A DNA stretch of 64,000 nt from an uncultured Clostridia bacterium (GCA_946555465.1 CAMNST010000004.1:1-64000), one strand, 5' to 3'. Positions 1 through 8,256 are shown, numbered from the stretch's first letter. Made by a program: numbers and translations. The notes: generated from the letters alone by a model not told the origin.

Positions 1-34
1 GAACAACGTACTTCTTTTTGTACGTTGTTTTTTT
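1..34 (+). terminator. Intrinsic terminator of a gene left of the window
   Basis: A 10-bp stem (AACAACGTAC with GTACGTTGTT) closes a short T-rich loop and is followed by a run of T. It ends a plus-strand transcript whose gene lies outside the window. Confidence 0.8.
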
Positions 35-92
35 ATTTCCTTTTGTGTACTTTTTCTTTTTTCTATGATATTATTTTATTTGAAGAGGAGTA

Positions 93-128
93 ATGAAAAT
101 TTTTATGTGGGAGTATAAGGGAAAATGA
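93..128 (+). other. Possible 11-codon leader ORF before the methyltransferase
   Basis: An ATG at 93 lies 2 bp after an AAGAGGAG motif (83-90) and opens 11 codons that stop with the TGA of ATGA, overlapping the methyltransferase start at 125. The spacing is short for an efficient start. It may be a coupling leader, or the purine motif may simply be chance. Confidence 0.25.
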
Positions 129-733
129 GTAAAACTAAAACAACTGTTGAACATTATGATTTTTTAATATCAGACAATATATCTGATCCGTTTCGTGATC
201 CTGAAATATTGAAAGATTATATGAATAAGTGGGATGGAAAAGTTTTCTTGGATGCACTTCAGTTAGATAAGAAGGAAATTGCTCTTGAGATAGGCGTTGG
301 GACAGGAAGAATTGCTCAATCTACATTCAAGCAATGCAAAAAATTATATGGGATTGATTTGTCAGAATTAACAATCAACAGAGCAAAAGAAAATTTGCGT
401 GCGGATAATGTTACCTTTATCTGTTCTGATTATTTGCTATATGAATTTGATATACAATTTGATATTATTTATTCAACTTTAACATCAATGCATATTGAAA
501 ATAAGCAAGATTTTTTCAATAAGGTTGCACACGATTTAAAGGATGGCGGAAGATTTGTTATATCCATTGATGATAATCAGGATGAGTATCTGGATATGGG
601 AATATATAAAGTTAAAATATATCCGGATAATCTAAAGGATACGCAAAATTATATACTTCAATCCGGGCTTCGTATTATTGAAATAATCAAGACTGATAAT
701 GCACATGTATTTGTGTGTGATAAGCCATTTTAA
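125..733 (+). CDS. Class I SAM-dependent methyltransferase
   Basis: A 202-residue protein with a Rossmann-type methyltransferase core. The SAM-binding glycine motif EIGVGTGRIAQ is near residues 56-66, an acidic residue (YGIDLS) lies at the end of strand 2, and ICSDYLLYEFD marks the strand 4 region. This is the methyltransferase 11/25 fold used on small molecules as well as RNA or protein, and the substrate cannot be read from sequence. The start has a weak AAGGG site a few bases upstream and overlaps by ATGA with an 11-codon open frame at 93-128, so translation may be coupled. It is followed by a convergent small membrane protein. The family call is secure and the substrate is unknown. Confidence 0.8.
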   Translation: MSKTKTTVEHYDFLISDNISDPFRDPEILKDYMNKWDGKVFLDALQLDKKEIALEIGVGTGRIAQSTFKQCKKLYGIDLSELTINRAKENLRADNVTFICSDYLLYEFDIQFDIIYSTLTSMHIENKQDFFNKVAHDLKDGGRFVISIDDNQDEYLDMGIYKVKIYPDNLKDTQNYILQSGLRIIEIIKTDNAHVFVCDKPF

Positions 734-761
734 CTTGATTTATACAGATTTTGTCCGTTTC

Positions 762-1133
762 TCATATGAAAAAAGTTATTATACCAAAAATGAACAGTGC
801 GGCAGCAATTATTACTGCTGAATCAGATTCTTTTATCGTTACCAATTCAGGATTATTTATATTAAAATAAACGCTCACTTCTTTATTTAAGTTTTTATTT
901 GGAACATTTCCGATTGGTGTACTAACGCTTTCTAATGATTTTGCAACATAATCTCTGCCATCATAGCAGAATTTAATTTTATAGTTGTATGCTACTATAC
1001 CGTGTGTTCCTCTTGTGCACCCGGTGTAGCCAATAATTTTGCCAACTGCCTTTTTTCCGAAAATTTTAAGATAAAGGCGTTTGTAAAGAATGAAAAATGA
1101 AATTATGATAAAGATGATGCCGATAATAAACAT
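762..1133 (-). CDS. Small DUF3592-like membrane protein
   Basis: A 123-residue protein with a hydrophobic segment at each end (about residues 1-18 and 105-123) and a soluble beta-rich middle. The layout and the middle motif (KAVGKIIGYTG, then a strand with YDGRDYVA, then VYFNINNPE) match the DUF3592 type of bacterial membrane protein, for which no function is established. The start has an AGGAG site upstream, and an extended -10 (TGCTATAAT on the minus strand, at 1163-1168) lies 30 bp above it, so it is probably a single-gene unit. It converges on the upstream methyltransferase. Confidence 0.6.
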   Translation of the reverse strand: MFIIGIIFIIISFFILYKRLYLKIFGKKAVGKIIGYTGCTRGTHGIVAYNYKIKFCYDGRDYVAKSLESVSTPIGNVPNKNLNKEVSVYFNINNPELVTIKESDSAVIIAAALFIFGIITFFI

Positions 1134-1162
1134 TTTATACGCTCCTGCTATTTATTGTGTAT

Positions 1163-1168
1163 ATTATA
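1163..1168 (-). promoter_or_regulatory. Extended -10 promoter of the DUF3592-like gene
   Basis: The minus strand reads TGCTATAAT, a perfect -10 hexamer with the TGn extension and no convincing -35. It is 30 bp above the start at 1133. Confidence 0.5.
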
Positions 1169-1274
1169 GCATACTGCCTGTATAAATTAAATGTCCTGAC
1201 AGCACAACCATATGTTTAGTTTTATTGCCTTTTTTATGATTATGTGCAATACTGTTTTTGAGAGGAGCAAGATA

Positions 1275-2039
1275 ATGGATTTAAGGTATACTTTCGATAG
1301 TGACTCAATGAATTATGATTTAATCCGCCCCGATTATCCTAATCAATTATACGTTGATATTGCTGATTATTCGGGTGTAAATTCTTTATCAGACTGTTTG
1401 GAAATAGGATGCGCAACAGGGCAGGCAACAAAGCCGTTGCTTGATAAAGGTATGAACGTAACATCAATCGATATCGGGAAGAATTTATGCAGTTATATTG
1501 CAGAAAAATTCAGAGAGTATGATAATTTTAATGTGATTAACGCGGATTTTATGGATTATCAATTTAAAGAAGAGCGTTTTGAACTTGTCTTCAGTGCAAC
1601 CGCCTTTCATTGGTTACCGGACGAAGCATATAGAAAAGTGAAGACTTTGCTCAAACAAGACGGTACCTTTGTATTGTTCTGGAACAGACCGTATCCGAAC
1701 AGGTTAGATGATGAAAGCAATTTAATTAACCGCGAAGTTTACAGAAAATACAGACCTGACAGCATATGTCCTGAAGAATTTGAGGAGAAAGACCTTGAAA
1801 AAATAATTATTAAATTAGATGAATACGGTTTCGGAAATATAGAGACTAAAATTTATCACAGAGTACGCAGATTGTCATCAACCGATTATATAAAACTTCT
1901 TAATACCTACTCTGACCATATTGCTTTACCAAGGGAAATAAAAGAACGTTTTGAAGATGATATGAAAGAAAAACTTGACAGCATAGGCGGATACATAAAT
2001 ATATATGATACAATAGATATGTATCTTGCCAAGAGGTAA
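1275..2039 (+). CDS. Class I SAM-dependent methyltransferase
   Basis: A 254-residue methyltransferase when started at the ATG at 1275, which has AGAGGAG at 1261-1267. The longer frame from 1212 adds a hydrophobic leader with no ribosome site and is rejected. The SAM motif EIGCATGQATKPLL sits near residue 42, the acidic strand 2 end (TSIDIG) follows, and FSATAFHW is the post-motif typical of UbiE/trans-aconitate-like members. The substrate is unknown. The next gene starts 3 bp after its stop, so the two are co-transcribed. Confidence 0.82.
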   Translation: MDLRYTFDSDSMNYDLIRPDYPNQLYVDIADYSGVNSLSDCLEIGCATGQATKPLLDKGMNVTSIDIGKNLCSYIAEKFREYDNFNVINADFMDYQFKEERFELVFSATAFHWLPDEAYRKVKTLLKQDGTFVLFWNRPYPNRLDDESNLINREVYRKYRPDSICPEEFEEKDLEKIIIKLDEYGFGNIETKIYHRVRRLSSTDYIKLLNTYSDHIALPREIKERFEDDMKEKLDSIGGYINIYDTIDMYLAKR

Positions 2040-2042
2040 AAA

Positions 2043-3089
2043 ATGAAATTTTATGATTATAAAGGCTTGTATGAGGCCAATTATGATGCGTTTCGCAAGT
2101 ATATTGTAAAAACAAGTGATAATGAGAGCGTCTTCAAACTTGAATTTGACGAATGCCAAAAAGAAGAATTTTTCAAAGATATGCATATAGATTCGTATAT
2201 GGATTTGGGGCTTCCTGCTGTATATATTGGCGAGGACGGATATTTATATAGTTTTTTTAAAGATGGAACAATTAAAAAAGGTGAAAAATGTTCCTCAAAA
2301 CTTGAAAAACAGTTGTGGCGGGGAAGAATTAAACTTTCAAAGAAAATCAGAAGAGATAAAAAATATTGGGATAAGGTTATATCAAAAATAAATGGCAAAC
2401 AGATTGAAAGTATTTCAGAATCATTTGGCGGATATAACAAATATATTTATATAAATTCCGAAAAAAATTATGTAATTCCGTTCAGATTAAAAGAGTCACA
2501 CAGAAAAAATGCACCGCTTCTTATTTATTATCAGGGGGCAGGTGCGCTTGGTCATGATAATTTTAAACCTCTTTTTGAGTTCAAATCTTTTTTGTTCGGC
2601 AAAAAAATTCCGGATTGCAATATTCTTATTCCGCAGGCACCGTACAGTTCCAATTTTGGTGCAAATACGATTGAAGATTATGTTGCCAACTGCATCGGTC
2701 TTATAAATACAGTGTCAGAGAACAGCAAAATTGATTTAAACAGGATTTACTGTTTCGGAACATCTTTTGGCGGTGGATGTGTCTGGCAGAGTTTGTATGA
2801 CTATCCTGGTATGTTTGCTGCGGCAGTACCTGTAATGGGAATGCTGATGGACTGTAAAAATAAATTGCCGCAACTGGTACGTAATTATAAAAATACTCCT
2901 CTGTGGATTGCTCATTCGTCTGATGATAATAATGTAAAAATTGATTCAGATGATATAGTTTATAATGAACTGAAAAAAAACAATCCAAGTATAAAATATA
3001 CACGCTGGAATAAATATGGTCATAATATGGCAAAGTATTTCTACAGACGTGAGCCTTTCATTGCATGGATGTTCAGTCAGACGAAATAA
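2043..3089 (+). CDS. Alpha/beta hydrolase, prolyl-oligopeptidase/PHB-depolymerase-like esterase
   Basis: A 348-residue protein with no signal peptide. The C-terminal half (from about residue 145) is an alpha/beta hydrolase: an oxyanion strand LLIYYQGAGALGHDN, the nucleophile elbow GTSFGGG (serine near residue 240), an aspartate in WIAHSSDDNNV and a histidine in YGHNMAKYF, which together make a credible Ser-Asp-His triad. The first 140 residues are not recognised and are charged and lysine-rich. The family includes esterases and carbohydrate acyl-esterases. It lies 3 bp behind the methyltransferase in one transcript. The substrate is unknown. Confidence 0.7.
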   Translation: MKFYDYKGLYEANYDAFRKYIVKTSDNESVFKLEFDECQKEEFFKDMHIDSYMDLGLPAVYIGEDGYLYSFFKDGTIKKGEKCSSKLEKQLWRGRIKLSKKIRRDKKYWDKVISKINGKQIESISESFGGYNKYIYINSEKNYVIPFRLKESHRKNAPLLIYYQGAGALGHDNFKPLFEFKSFLFGKKIPDCNILIPQAPYSSNFGANTIEDYVANCIGLINTVSENSKIDLNRIYCFGTSFGGGCVWQSLYDYPGMFAAAVPVMGMLMDCKNKLPQLVRNYKNTPLWIAHSSDDNNVKIDSDDIVYNELKKNNPSIKYTRWNKYGHNMAKYFYRREPFIAWMFSQTK

Positions 3090-3120
3090 TTTTTTATTGA
3101 GAAGGTGTTTTTATCCTGTG

Positions 3121-3149
3121 TTGACAGGGATGTGTATATGTGTTATTAT
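3121..3149 (+). promoter_or_regulatory. SigA-type promoter of tetR
   Basis: TTGACA (3121-3126) and TATTAT (3144-3149) are separated by exactly 17 bp. The TetR operator palindrome begins 2 bp after the -10, so a bound repressor would cover the transcription start. Confidence 0.8.
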
Positions 3150-3151
3150 AT

Positions 3152-3168
3152 ACATACTAAAAGTATGT
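3152..3168 (+). promoter_or_regulatory. TetR operator copy 1 (ACATACT-N3-AGTATGT)
   Basis: A perfect 7-3-7 palindrome between the promoter and the ribosome site of tetR. The same palindrome recurs at 3870-3886 before the transporter. It is inferred to be the binding site of the adjacent TetR protein. Confidence 0.75.
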
Positions 3169-3181
3169 AAGGAGCAGAGAT

Positions 3182-3826
3182 ATGAGCAGAAATGCACACC
3201 CCGAGGAAACGGAGACACTTATTTTAGATGTTGCCCAGAATTTGTTTATTCAAAAGGGGTACGATAATACTACTATTCAGGATATTATTGATAATCTTGG
3301 CGGAATGACAAAAGGTGCAGTTTATCATCATTTTAAGTCAAAGGCAAGTATTCTTGAGGCGGTTACAAACCGTTTGTTCAAAAATAACACACTCTCTGCA
3401 GAGTGGGAAAAAATAAAAAGCAGAACAGATTTAAATGGTGCTGATAAACTAAAAAGAATGCTTCTTGCCGCAGTTTCAGATGAACAGGAACAGACTTTCA
3501 GAAGAATGGGTATACATTTGCAGAATATGCCCCAGATGATGAGCAGTTTGCTTATACGCAGCGTTAATGAAATTGCCCCAAAAGCGTTTGAACCGGTTAT
3601 TGAAGAGGGAATACAGGACGGCTCAATAGATGTTTTATATGCGGCAGAATTTGCTCAACTGGTTTCAATTTTTGCGAATATATGGATAAATCCTTTGGTT
3701 TTTCCTGCCTCAGACGAAGAACTGAAACGAAAGTTTATGACAATCAGCAGCATTATGGAAAAGTGCAAAATAGATATATCCGATTTATATCCTGCGCTTG
3801 AAAATATGTGCAGTGAATTCAGATAA
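3182..3826 (+). CDS. TetR/AcrR family transcriptional repressor
   Basis: A 214-residue protein with a TetR helix-turn-helix at about residues 12-58 (ILDVAQNLFIQKGYDNTTIQ, then GAVYHHFKSKASIL), followed by an all-helical ligand and dimer domain. AAGGAG precedes the start. Its own promoter carries a 17-bp palindrome over the start site, and the identical-arm palindrome sits before the downstream transporter gene. I infer autoregulation and ligand-released repression of the transporter. The ligand is unknown. A perfect hairpin terminator separates the two genes, so the transporter probably needs its own promoter or readthrough. Confidence 0.88.
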   Translation: MSRNAHPEETETLILDVAQNLFIQKGYDNTTIQDIIDNLGGMTKGAVYHHFKSKASILEAVTNRLFKNNTLSAEWEKIKSRTDLNGADKLKRMLLAAVSDEQEQTFRRMGIHLQNMPQMMSSLLIRSVNEIAPKAFEPVIEEGIQDGSIDVLYAAEFAQLVSIFANIWINPLVFPASDEELKRKFMTISSIMEKCKIDISDLYPALENMCSEFR

Positions 3827-3832
3827 TGAATT

Positions 3833-3856
3833 AAAATACCACACAAGTGGTATTTT
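3833..3856 (+). terminator. Hairpin terminator after tetR
   Basis: A perfect 10-bp stem AAAATACCAC / GTGGTATTTT with loop ACAA, followed by an AT-rich T tract (ATTTTAA). It lies between tetR and the transporter. Confidence 0.7.
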
Positions 3857-3869
3857 ATTTTAACAATAT

Positions 3870-3886
3870 ACATACTGAAAGTATGT
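3870..3886 (+). promoter_or_regulatory. TetR operator copy 2 before the transporter
   Basis: ACATACT-GAA-AGTATGT is a perfect 7-3-7 palindrome with the same arms as the site at 3152-3168. It abuts the AAAGGAG ribosome site of the transporter (3887-3893), so binding would block transcription close to the start. Confidence 0.75.
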
Positions 3887-3898
3887 AAAGGAGCCGTT

Positions 3899-5308
3899 AT
3901 GAATAATAAAACATATTCCAAAAGAGAAAAACAAATGTATCTGGCAGGTCTCAGCGGTCAAAATATCCTGTATGGTATTATCACTTCAACACTTGCGTAT
4001 TATATGCAGTTTACAATATTAATTCCTGCGTTCTGGGTTGGAATAATTATCAGTACGGCAAGAATTTTTGATGCAGTTAAAGACCCTTTTATCGGAATTT
4101 TTATGAATAAAAAACCGGAAAGAATTAAAAAATATCTTCAAATTTTTCCGATACCGACAGCACTATTAACCGTTTTGTGTTTTGTAAACGGAATATATAA
4201 TGAAAAAAATCCTGATTTTCTGATAATTATATTTGCGTTTGTTACATACATATTATGGGAATTATTATTTACTTTTACGGATATACCGATAAATGCGTAT
4301 CCGACGCTGATAACAAACAGTGAGAGTGACAGAAACGCTTTGCTGGCACTTCGTCCCGTAGGGGCAATCGTTTGCAGTTTATGCACTCTGATTGTCCAGC
4401 CTGTTTCTTTTGCGCTTTCAGGCGTTATGGGAAGTAATTCCAAGTCTGAACAAAAAGCATTTATATGTACGGTTCTCGTTTTAAGTATTTTAGGTGCCTG
4501 TTTGTTTCAAATGACAACTGTTAAATCAAAGCAATTCATTGAATTAAAAACAGAAAATGATAAAAATCAGTTTAGATATTTTATTAAAAATCCTATTTTA
4601 AAGAAAATATTGCTTTCAGGTATTTTAGGAAGTTTGCGTTCCATGCTCGGTGTTGTTATGACTCCGCTTGTGAATTATTATTTTGCAAGCAAAAATCCGG
4701 TGTTATCATTGTTTTACACCGTTGTTTTAGGAGCAGGCAGTTTTATTGGGATGATTGTTTCAATGTGCGCAGCACCGAGGTTAAGTGCATTATATGGGAA
4801 TAGAAATGTTTATGTATTTGCCAATATTATAAATATTTTTCCTAATGTATTTTTGTTTGTTTTTTATATGTTCAGCAAAGAAAAAATGACGGATATCCCA
4901 TCTCTTTTGTTTATGTTTGTCTGCCTTGTTATAAGCGGAATATGTTTATCCGTATCGTCAACAGTGCAGACTTTTCTGATTAATGATGCAGTAGATTATG
5001 AAGCAAAAAGAAGCGGCAAAAGACCGGTTGCACTGTTCTTTTCGTGCCAGACGTTTTTGGTGAAAATAGCGATGGGTATATCTTCTTTGGCGGCGAGTAT
5101 GGGTTATTCGTTTATTGGCTTTTCATCTGAACAGGCGAATCATATTAATTTATTTATTTCAGGCGGAGGAATACCGAGACTTAATCATGAGTTTGAGCCG
5201 CTTATGACGATGCTGTTTTTTCTTGCAACAATTCCTGCCGCCATTGGGAGCGGTGCGTGTGTTACTCCGTTTATAAAACATAAATCTGTAAGGAAAAAAG
5301 AAATTTGA
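3899..5308 (+). CDS. GPH-family (MelB-like) sugar:cation symporter, TetR-controlled
   Basis: A 469-residue polytopic protein with about 12 hydrophobic segments. The N-terminus (ARIFDAVKDPFIGIFMNK, near residues 50-67) carries the conserved aspartate motif of the glycoside-pentoside-hexuronide symporters, and the later loop FLINDAVDYEAKRSGKRP is the second GPH hallmark. These transporters take up sugars, glycosides or uronides with H+ or Na+. Control by a TetR repressor is unusual for sugar uptake and would also fit efflux. It is flanked upstream by the operator palindrome and downstream, 45 bp away, by an oxidoreductase that could act on the imported compound. Confidence 0.8.
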   Translation: MNNKTYSKREKQMYLAGLSGQNILYGIITSTLAYYMQFTILIPAFWVGIIISTARIFDAVKDPFIGIFMNKKPERIKKYLQIFPIPTALLTVLCFVNGIYNEKNPDFLIIIFAFVTYILWELLFTFTDIPINAYPTLITNSESDRNALLALRPVGAIVCSLCTLIVQPVSFALSGVMGSNSKSEQKAFICTVLVLSILGACLFQMTTVKSKQFIELKTENDKNQFRYFIKNPILKKILLSGILGSLRSMLGVVMTPLVNYYFASKNPVLSLFYTVVLGAGSFIGMIVSMCAAPRLSALYGNRNVYVFANIINIFPNVFLFVFYMFSKEKMTDIPSLLFMFVCLVISGICLSVSSTVQTFLINDAVDYEAKRSGKRPVALFFSCQTFLVKIAMGISSLAASMGYSFIGFSSEQANHINLFISGGGIPRLNHEFEPLMTMLFFLATIPAAIGSGACVTPFIKHKSVRKKEI

Positions 5309-5353
5309 CAGCAACGAAAACTTGTGCTACTTTATAATTGCAGGGGTGATAGT

Positions 5354-6310
5354 ATGGAAAAATTCAGATGGGGTTATATCGGTAACGGAAAAATTGCTTA
5401 TTCAACTGCCGAAAGTATTTTAGAAGGTAATCATCAGATAACAGCAGTTTACGGCAGAAATGCAAAAAAGGCTAAAGCGTTTGCCCGGAAATATGCTGCA
5501 GAAGTTTTTGACAGTGCTGATGATTTGCTTGAAAGCGGAAAGATTGATGCCGTGTATATTGCAACACCTCATACCTCGCATATTGAGTACGCTGTTCAAT
5601 CACTTGAACGCGGAATTCCTGTGTTATGTGAAAAACCTGTTGGCGTAAGCGTAGGGGATGTTGATATTCTGATAAACGCTGCAAAAGAGAATGACGTATA
5701 TTTTGCTGAGGCTATGTGGACTTGGTTTTCAGATGTTGCGATTAAAGTTAAAGAGTGGATTTCTTCCGGTGCGATAGGAACGGTGCAGTCTGTTGAAATC
5801 AATTATGCATTTCCGGGTGTCTTAATGCCGAAAAATTCACGTGTTCTGCTTCCTGAAACAGCAGGCGGAGCACTTCTTGATATCGGAATTTATCCTATAA
5901 CGTATTGCTATAATCTTTTTGGATATCCCGATAAAATTTTTTGTAAAGGTGAAGTGAAAAACGGTATAGATATCAGTGAAACAGTGATTCTTCAGTATGG
6001 TGATTTGGCGTGCAAACTGAAAACCTCGCTCAAAACGCTGAAAGAGAATTGTGTTATTAAAGGTTCAAAGGGCGAAATAAAACTGCCGATGTTTCATATG
6101 GCGTCAAGGGCTGTAATGAAAAATGAAGAAGGACGCACTGTTTTTTCGGGTAAAACAGATTATCTTACAGAATTTACACGCGTTTCTGAAGAGATTATAA
6201 AAGGAAAAAAAGAATCTGTTTATGTTCCTTTTAAATCGACCAGGGATTGTATGATGATAATGGATGAATGCCGAAAACAGATGAATTTGATTTATCCTTT
6301 TGAGGTATAA
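5354..6310 (+). CDS. Gfo/Idh/MocA family NAD(P)-dependent oxidoreductase
   Basis: A 318-residue protein started at the ATG at 5354, which has AGGGGTGA just upstream. The frame extended to 5324 lacks a ribosome site. The N-terminal Rossmann fold begins GYIGNGKIAYSTAE (residues 6-19), and the family signature is CEKPVGV near residue 97. The C-terminal half (GGALLDIGIYPI near residue 170) holds the usual active-site histidine region, although here the expected His of GxHxxD-type motifs appears as Tyr-Pro. The family oxidises or reduces sugars, inositols and related diols. The neighbouring transporter suggests a sugar substrate. This is inferred. Confidence 0.82.
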   Translation: MEKFRWGYIGNGKIAYSTAESILEGNHQITAVYGRNAKKAKAFARKYAAEVFDSADDLLESGKIDAVYIATPHTSHIEYAVQSLERGIPVLCEKPVGVSVGDVDILINAAKENDVYFAEAMWTWFSDVAIKVKEWISSGAIGTVQSVEINYAFPGVLMPKNSRVLLPETAGGALLDIGIYPITYCYNLFGYPDKIFCKGEVKNGIDISETVILQYGDLACKLKTSLKTLKENCVIKGSKGEIKLPMFHMASRAVMKNEEGRTVFSGKTDYLTEFTRVSEEIIKGKKESVYVPFKSTRDCMMIMDECRKQMNLIYPFEV

Positions 6311-6339
6311 AAATTTTTAAAAAAATTTTAAAAAATCTA

Positions 6340-6368
6340 TTGACAGAGCAAATATTATCTGCTATTAT
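6340..6368 (+). promoter_or_regulatory. Promoter of tRNA-Asn
   Basis: TTGACA (6340-6345), 17-bp spacer and TATTAT (6363-6368), placing the start about 15 bp before the tRNA. Confidence 0.85.
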
Positions 6369-6389
6369 ATTAAAGCACTTGAGAGATAT

Positions 6390-6465
6390 TCCTCAATAGC
6401 TCAGTCGGTAGAGCATGCGGCTGTTAACCGCAGGGTCGTTGGTTCGAGTCCAACTTGGGGAGCCA
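6390..6465 (+). tRNA. tRNA-Asn (anticodon GTT), CCA encoded
   Basis: A 76-nt cloverleaf. The acceptor stem is TCCTCAA with TTGGGGA (one G-T pair) and the anticodon stem is TGCGG/CCGCA around loop CTGTTAA, with anticodon GTT at 6423-6425. The T loop is GGTTCGAGTCC, the discriminator base is G and CCA is at 6463-6465. It stands alone between its own promoter and terminator. Confidence 0.97.
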
Positions 6466-6471
6466 AAAGAT

Positions 6472-6519
6472 AAATCCGAACTTTACGCTAATTGGCGAAG
6501 AGTTCGGATTTATTTTTTT
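6472..6519 (+). terminator. Terminator of tRNA-Asn
   Basis: An 11-bp stem AAATCCGAACT (6472-6482) / AGTTCGGATTT (6501-6511) with an 18-nt loop, followed by ATTTTTTT. Confidence 0.85.
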
Positions 6520-6584
6520 GTCTCTTTAACATAAAGTAAAAATAAAATTTGTTTTTTATTTTTATTCATTAATATTTCTGATAT

Positions 6585-7340
6585 TCAAATTTCAATATGG
6601 TCGATAGGATCTATGTTTAAATCTTTTAAATATTTTTTTGCATTTGCAAGTAGTTTTTTGTTTTTAAAAGCGTCGGGGCTGTGGGCGTCCAAACCGATTA
6701 TTACATCATTGCCGACTTTTGAAACAACCTCCCAGAAGCGTTTGTCAGGATAATTTCTGTTTTGAGCAAATCCGAGCATATTAAATTCAACCGGGTAACC
6801 GAGTTCTTTTATTTCTTTACAGAAATAGGTCATTTTTTCTTTATAAATCTCGTCACTGCCGATAAATTTTATTAAATCAGGGTGGGCAATATACTTGAAT
6901 TTGCCTGTTTTTAAACCCTCGAGTGCCTGATTTATATAACCTTCAAGGTACCCATTTGTCGGTGCACCGGAATAGTGGGAACTTTCTTCAAACTCGTTTC
7001 CCACAAAATGCTGACCGAGTATTAAATAGTCATAATCAAACTGATTAAGAAAATCCAATGTCTGTTCAAAAAGGTCAGGATAGTATTCAAGTTCAAAGCC
7101 TATATAAATTTTTATTTTATCTTCATATTCCTTTTTCAGGCGCTTTATGGAGCAGATGTAGTCTGCCGTATCCGAAGTGAACATACGGAATGTTGAATAA
7201 TAATCGGTAGGAAAAATCATCGGAGCATGGTCTGAAAATCCGAGTTCTGTTATTCCTGTTTTTATTGCGGCAATAACATAGTCCCTGTCTTTGCCGTAAG
7301 CATGTCTGCATCTTGATGTATGTGTGTGATAATTTTTCAT
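6585..7340 (-). CDS. PHP-family histidinol-phosphatase (HisJ/HisK type)
   Basis: A 251-residue PHP-domain phosphoesterase. It opens with the metal ligands HTHTSRCRHAYG (residues 5-16), and LGFSDHAPM near residue 34, LGQHFV near 128, YIAHPDLI near 173 and GLDAHSP near 220 give the further His/Asp ligands of a trinuclear site. The length is usual for HisJ, which dephosphorylates histidinol phosphate, and hisC lies elsewhere in the window. There is no ribosome site: the -10 TATAAT is only 6 bp above the ATG, so the mRNA is probably leaderless. Confidence 0.78.
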   Translation of the reverse strand: MKNYHTHTSRCRHAYGKDRDYVIAAIKTGITELGFSDHAPMIFPTDYYSTFRMFTSDTADYICSIKRLKKEYEDKIKIYIGFELEYYPDLFEQTLDFLNQFDYDYLILGQHFVGNEFEESSHYSGAPTNGYLEGYINQALEGLKTGKFKYIAHPDLIKFIGSDEIYKEKMTYFCKEIKELGYPVEFNMLGFAQNRNYPDKRFWEVVSKVGNDVIIGLDAHSPDAFKNKKLLANAKKYLKDLNIDPIDHIEI

Positions 7341-7346
7341 ACTATT

Positions 7347-7375
7347 ATTATATCACTTATTCTTTGTTCTATCAA
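7347..7375 (-). promoter_or_regulatory. Promoter of the PHP phosphatase (leaderless)
   Basis: On the minus strand TTGATA (7375-7370), a 17-bp spacer and TATAAT (7352-7347). The expected start falls on, or within a base or two of, the A of the ATG at 7340. Confidence 0.8.
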
Positions 7376-7397
7376 TAAAATGAAGTTTATTTTATGC

Positions 7398-7425
7398 TTG
7401 TATTTCATTTCTATTATTATATAAT
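7398..7425 (+). promoter_or_regulatory. Promoter of the metallophosphoesterase
   Basis: TTGTAT (7398-7403), a 16-bp spacer and TATAAT (7420-7425), divergent from the phosphatase promoter about 20 bp away. It rules out the in-frame ATG at 7394 as the start. Confidence 0.7.
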
Positions 7426-7441
7426 AAAAAGTGGTGGTATG

Positions 7442-8251
7442 ATGAAAATTTTACTGATTGCCGATGTTCATAACAGACCGAACGGAAGCAAAAAAACATT
7501 AAAATCAATAAAAAACGTAATTGAGAAAACCAAATGTGATTTAATCGTCTTTCTTGGTGATATTGTTCACGGTCCGGCAACGCCGAAAAACTATGAAAAA
7601 TATCTTCGTCAGGTTCTTGATTTAACAGGAGATATTCCTTTTGCAGCCGTGTTTGGAAATCACGATGATGAATGTGCTACTTCTAAAGAAGAAATTTTAA
7701 ACATAATGCAGATTTATGATAACTGCCTTACGGAAAACAGAAATTATGTTATAGAAATGATGGGCGAAACTCTGCTTTTTATTGACAGCGGCTCTTATTT
7801 TGACGGCGAAGGAAGTTTCTATGATACCGTTAAACAGGAGCAGATTGATTTTGCCATTGAAAAAATCAATCATAAAAAAGCGATTTTATTTCAGCATATT
7901 ATTGTTCCCGATATTATGGATTTAATAGATGAGTTTGCTGTTAAAGTTAAAGGCTCAGTTCGTGACGGAAAGAAGTTTTACAAGTTTAAGAAAAATGTTG
8001 CGTATAAGGGCAAACTTGGTGAAAGACCCTGTCCGCCTGATATAAACACGGGCGAACTTGAGAAATTGTCGCCGTATTTAAAGGCAGCGTGTTTCGGCCA
8101 CGATCATAAAAATGATTTTGAGGTGGAAATGATGGGTGTAAAACTTATTCAGTGTGCCGGCAGCGGTAAAAATTCATATGATAAGTTTTGCAGATCTTCT
8201 GTTAAAATTCTTGATACAAAAACCCTTGAAACCGAAAAGATATTTATATGA
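7442..8251 (+). CDS. Calcineurin-like metallophosphoesterase
   Basis: A 269-residue protein carrying the full set of metallophosphoesterase motifs: DVHN near residue 8, FLGDIVHGP near 38, FGNHDDE near 74, LFQHI near 150 and CFGHDHKND near 218. These bind two metal ions in phosphodiesterases and protein phosphatases. It starts at ATG 7442 or 7439, behind GGTGG. The longer frame begins upstream of the promoter. There is no signal peptide, so it acts in the cytoplasm. Substrate unknown. It is divergent from the PHP phosphatase. Confidence 0.85.
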   Translation: MKILLIADVHNRPNGSKKTLKSIKNVIEKTKCDLIVFLGDIVHGPATPKNYEKYLRQVLDLTGDIPFAAVFGNHDDECATSKEEILNIMQIYDNCLTENRNYVIEMMGETLLFIDSGSYFDGEGSFYDTVKQEQIDFAIEKINHKKAILFQHIIVPDIMDLIDEFAVKVKGSVRDGKKFYKFKKNVAYKGKLGERPCPPDINTGELEKLSPYLKAACFGHDHKNDFEVEMMGVKLIQCAGSGKNSYDKFCRSSVKILDTKTLETEKIFI

Positions 8252-8256
8252 TTTTT

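Noticed and set aside
7394..7441. Earlier ATG for the metallophosphoesterase
   Set aside because: It lies upstream of the -35 of the promoter and adds a hydrophobic leader with no ribosome site.
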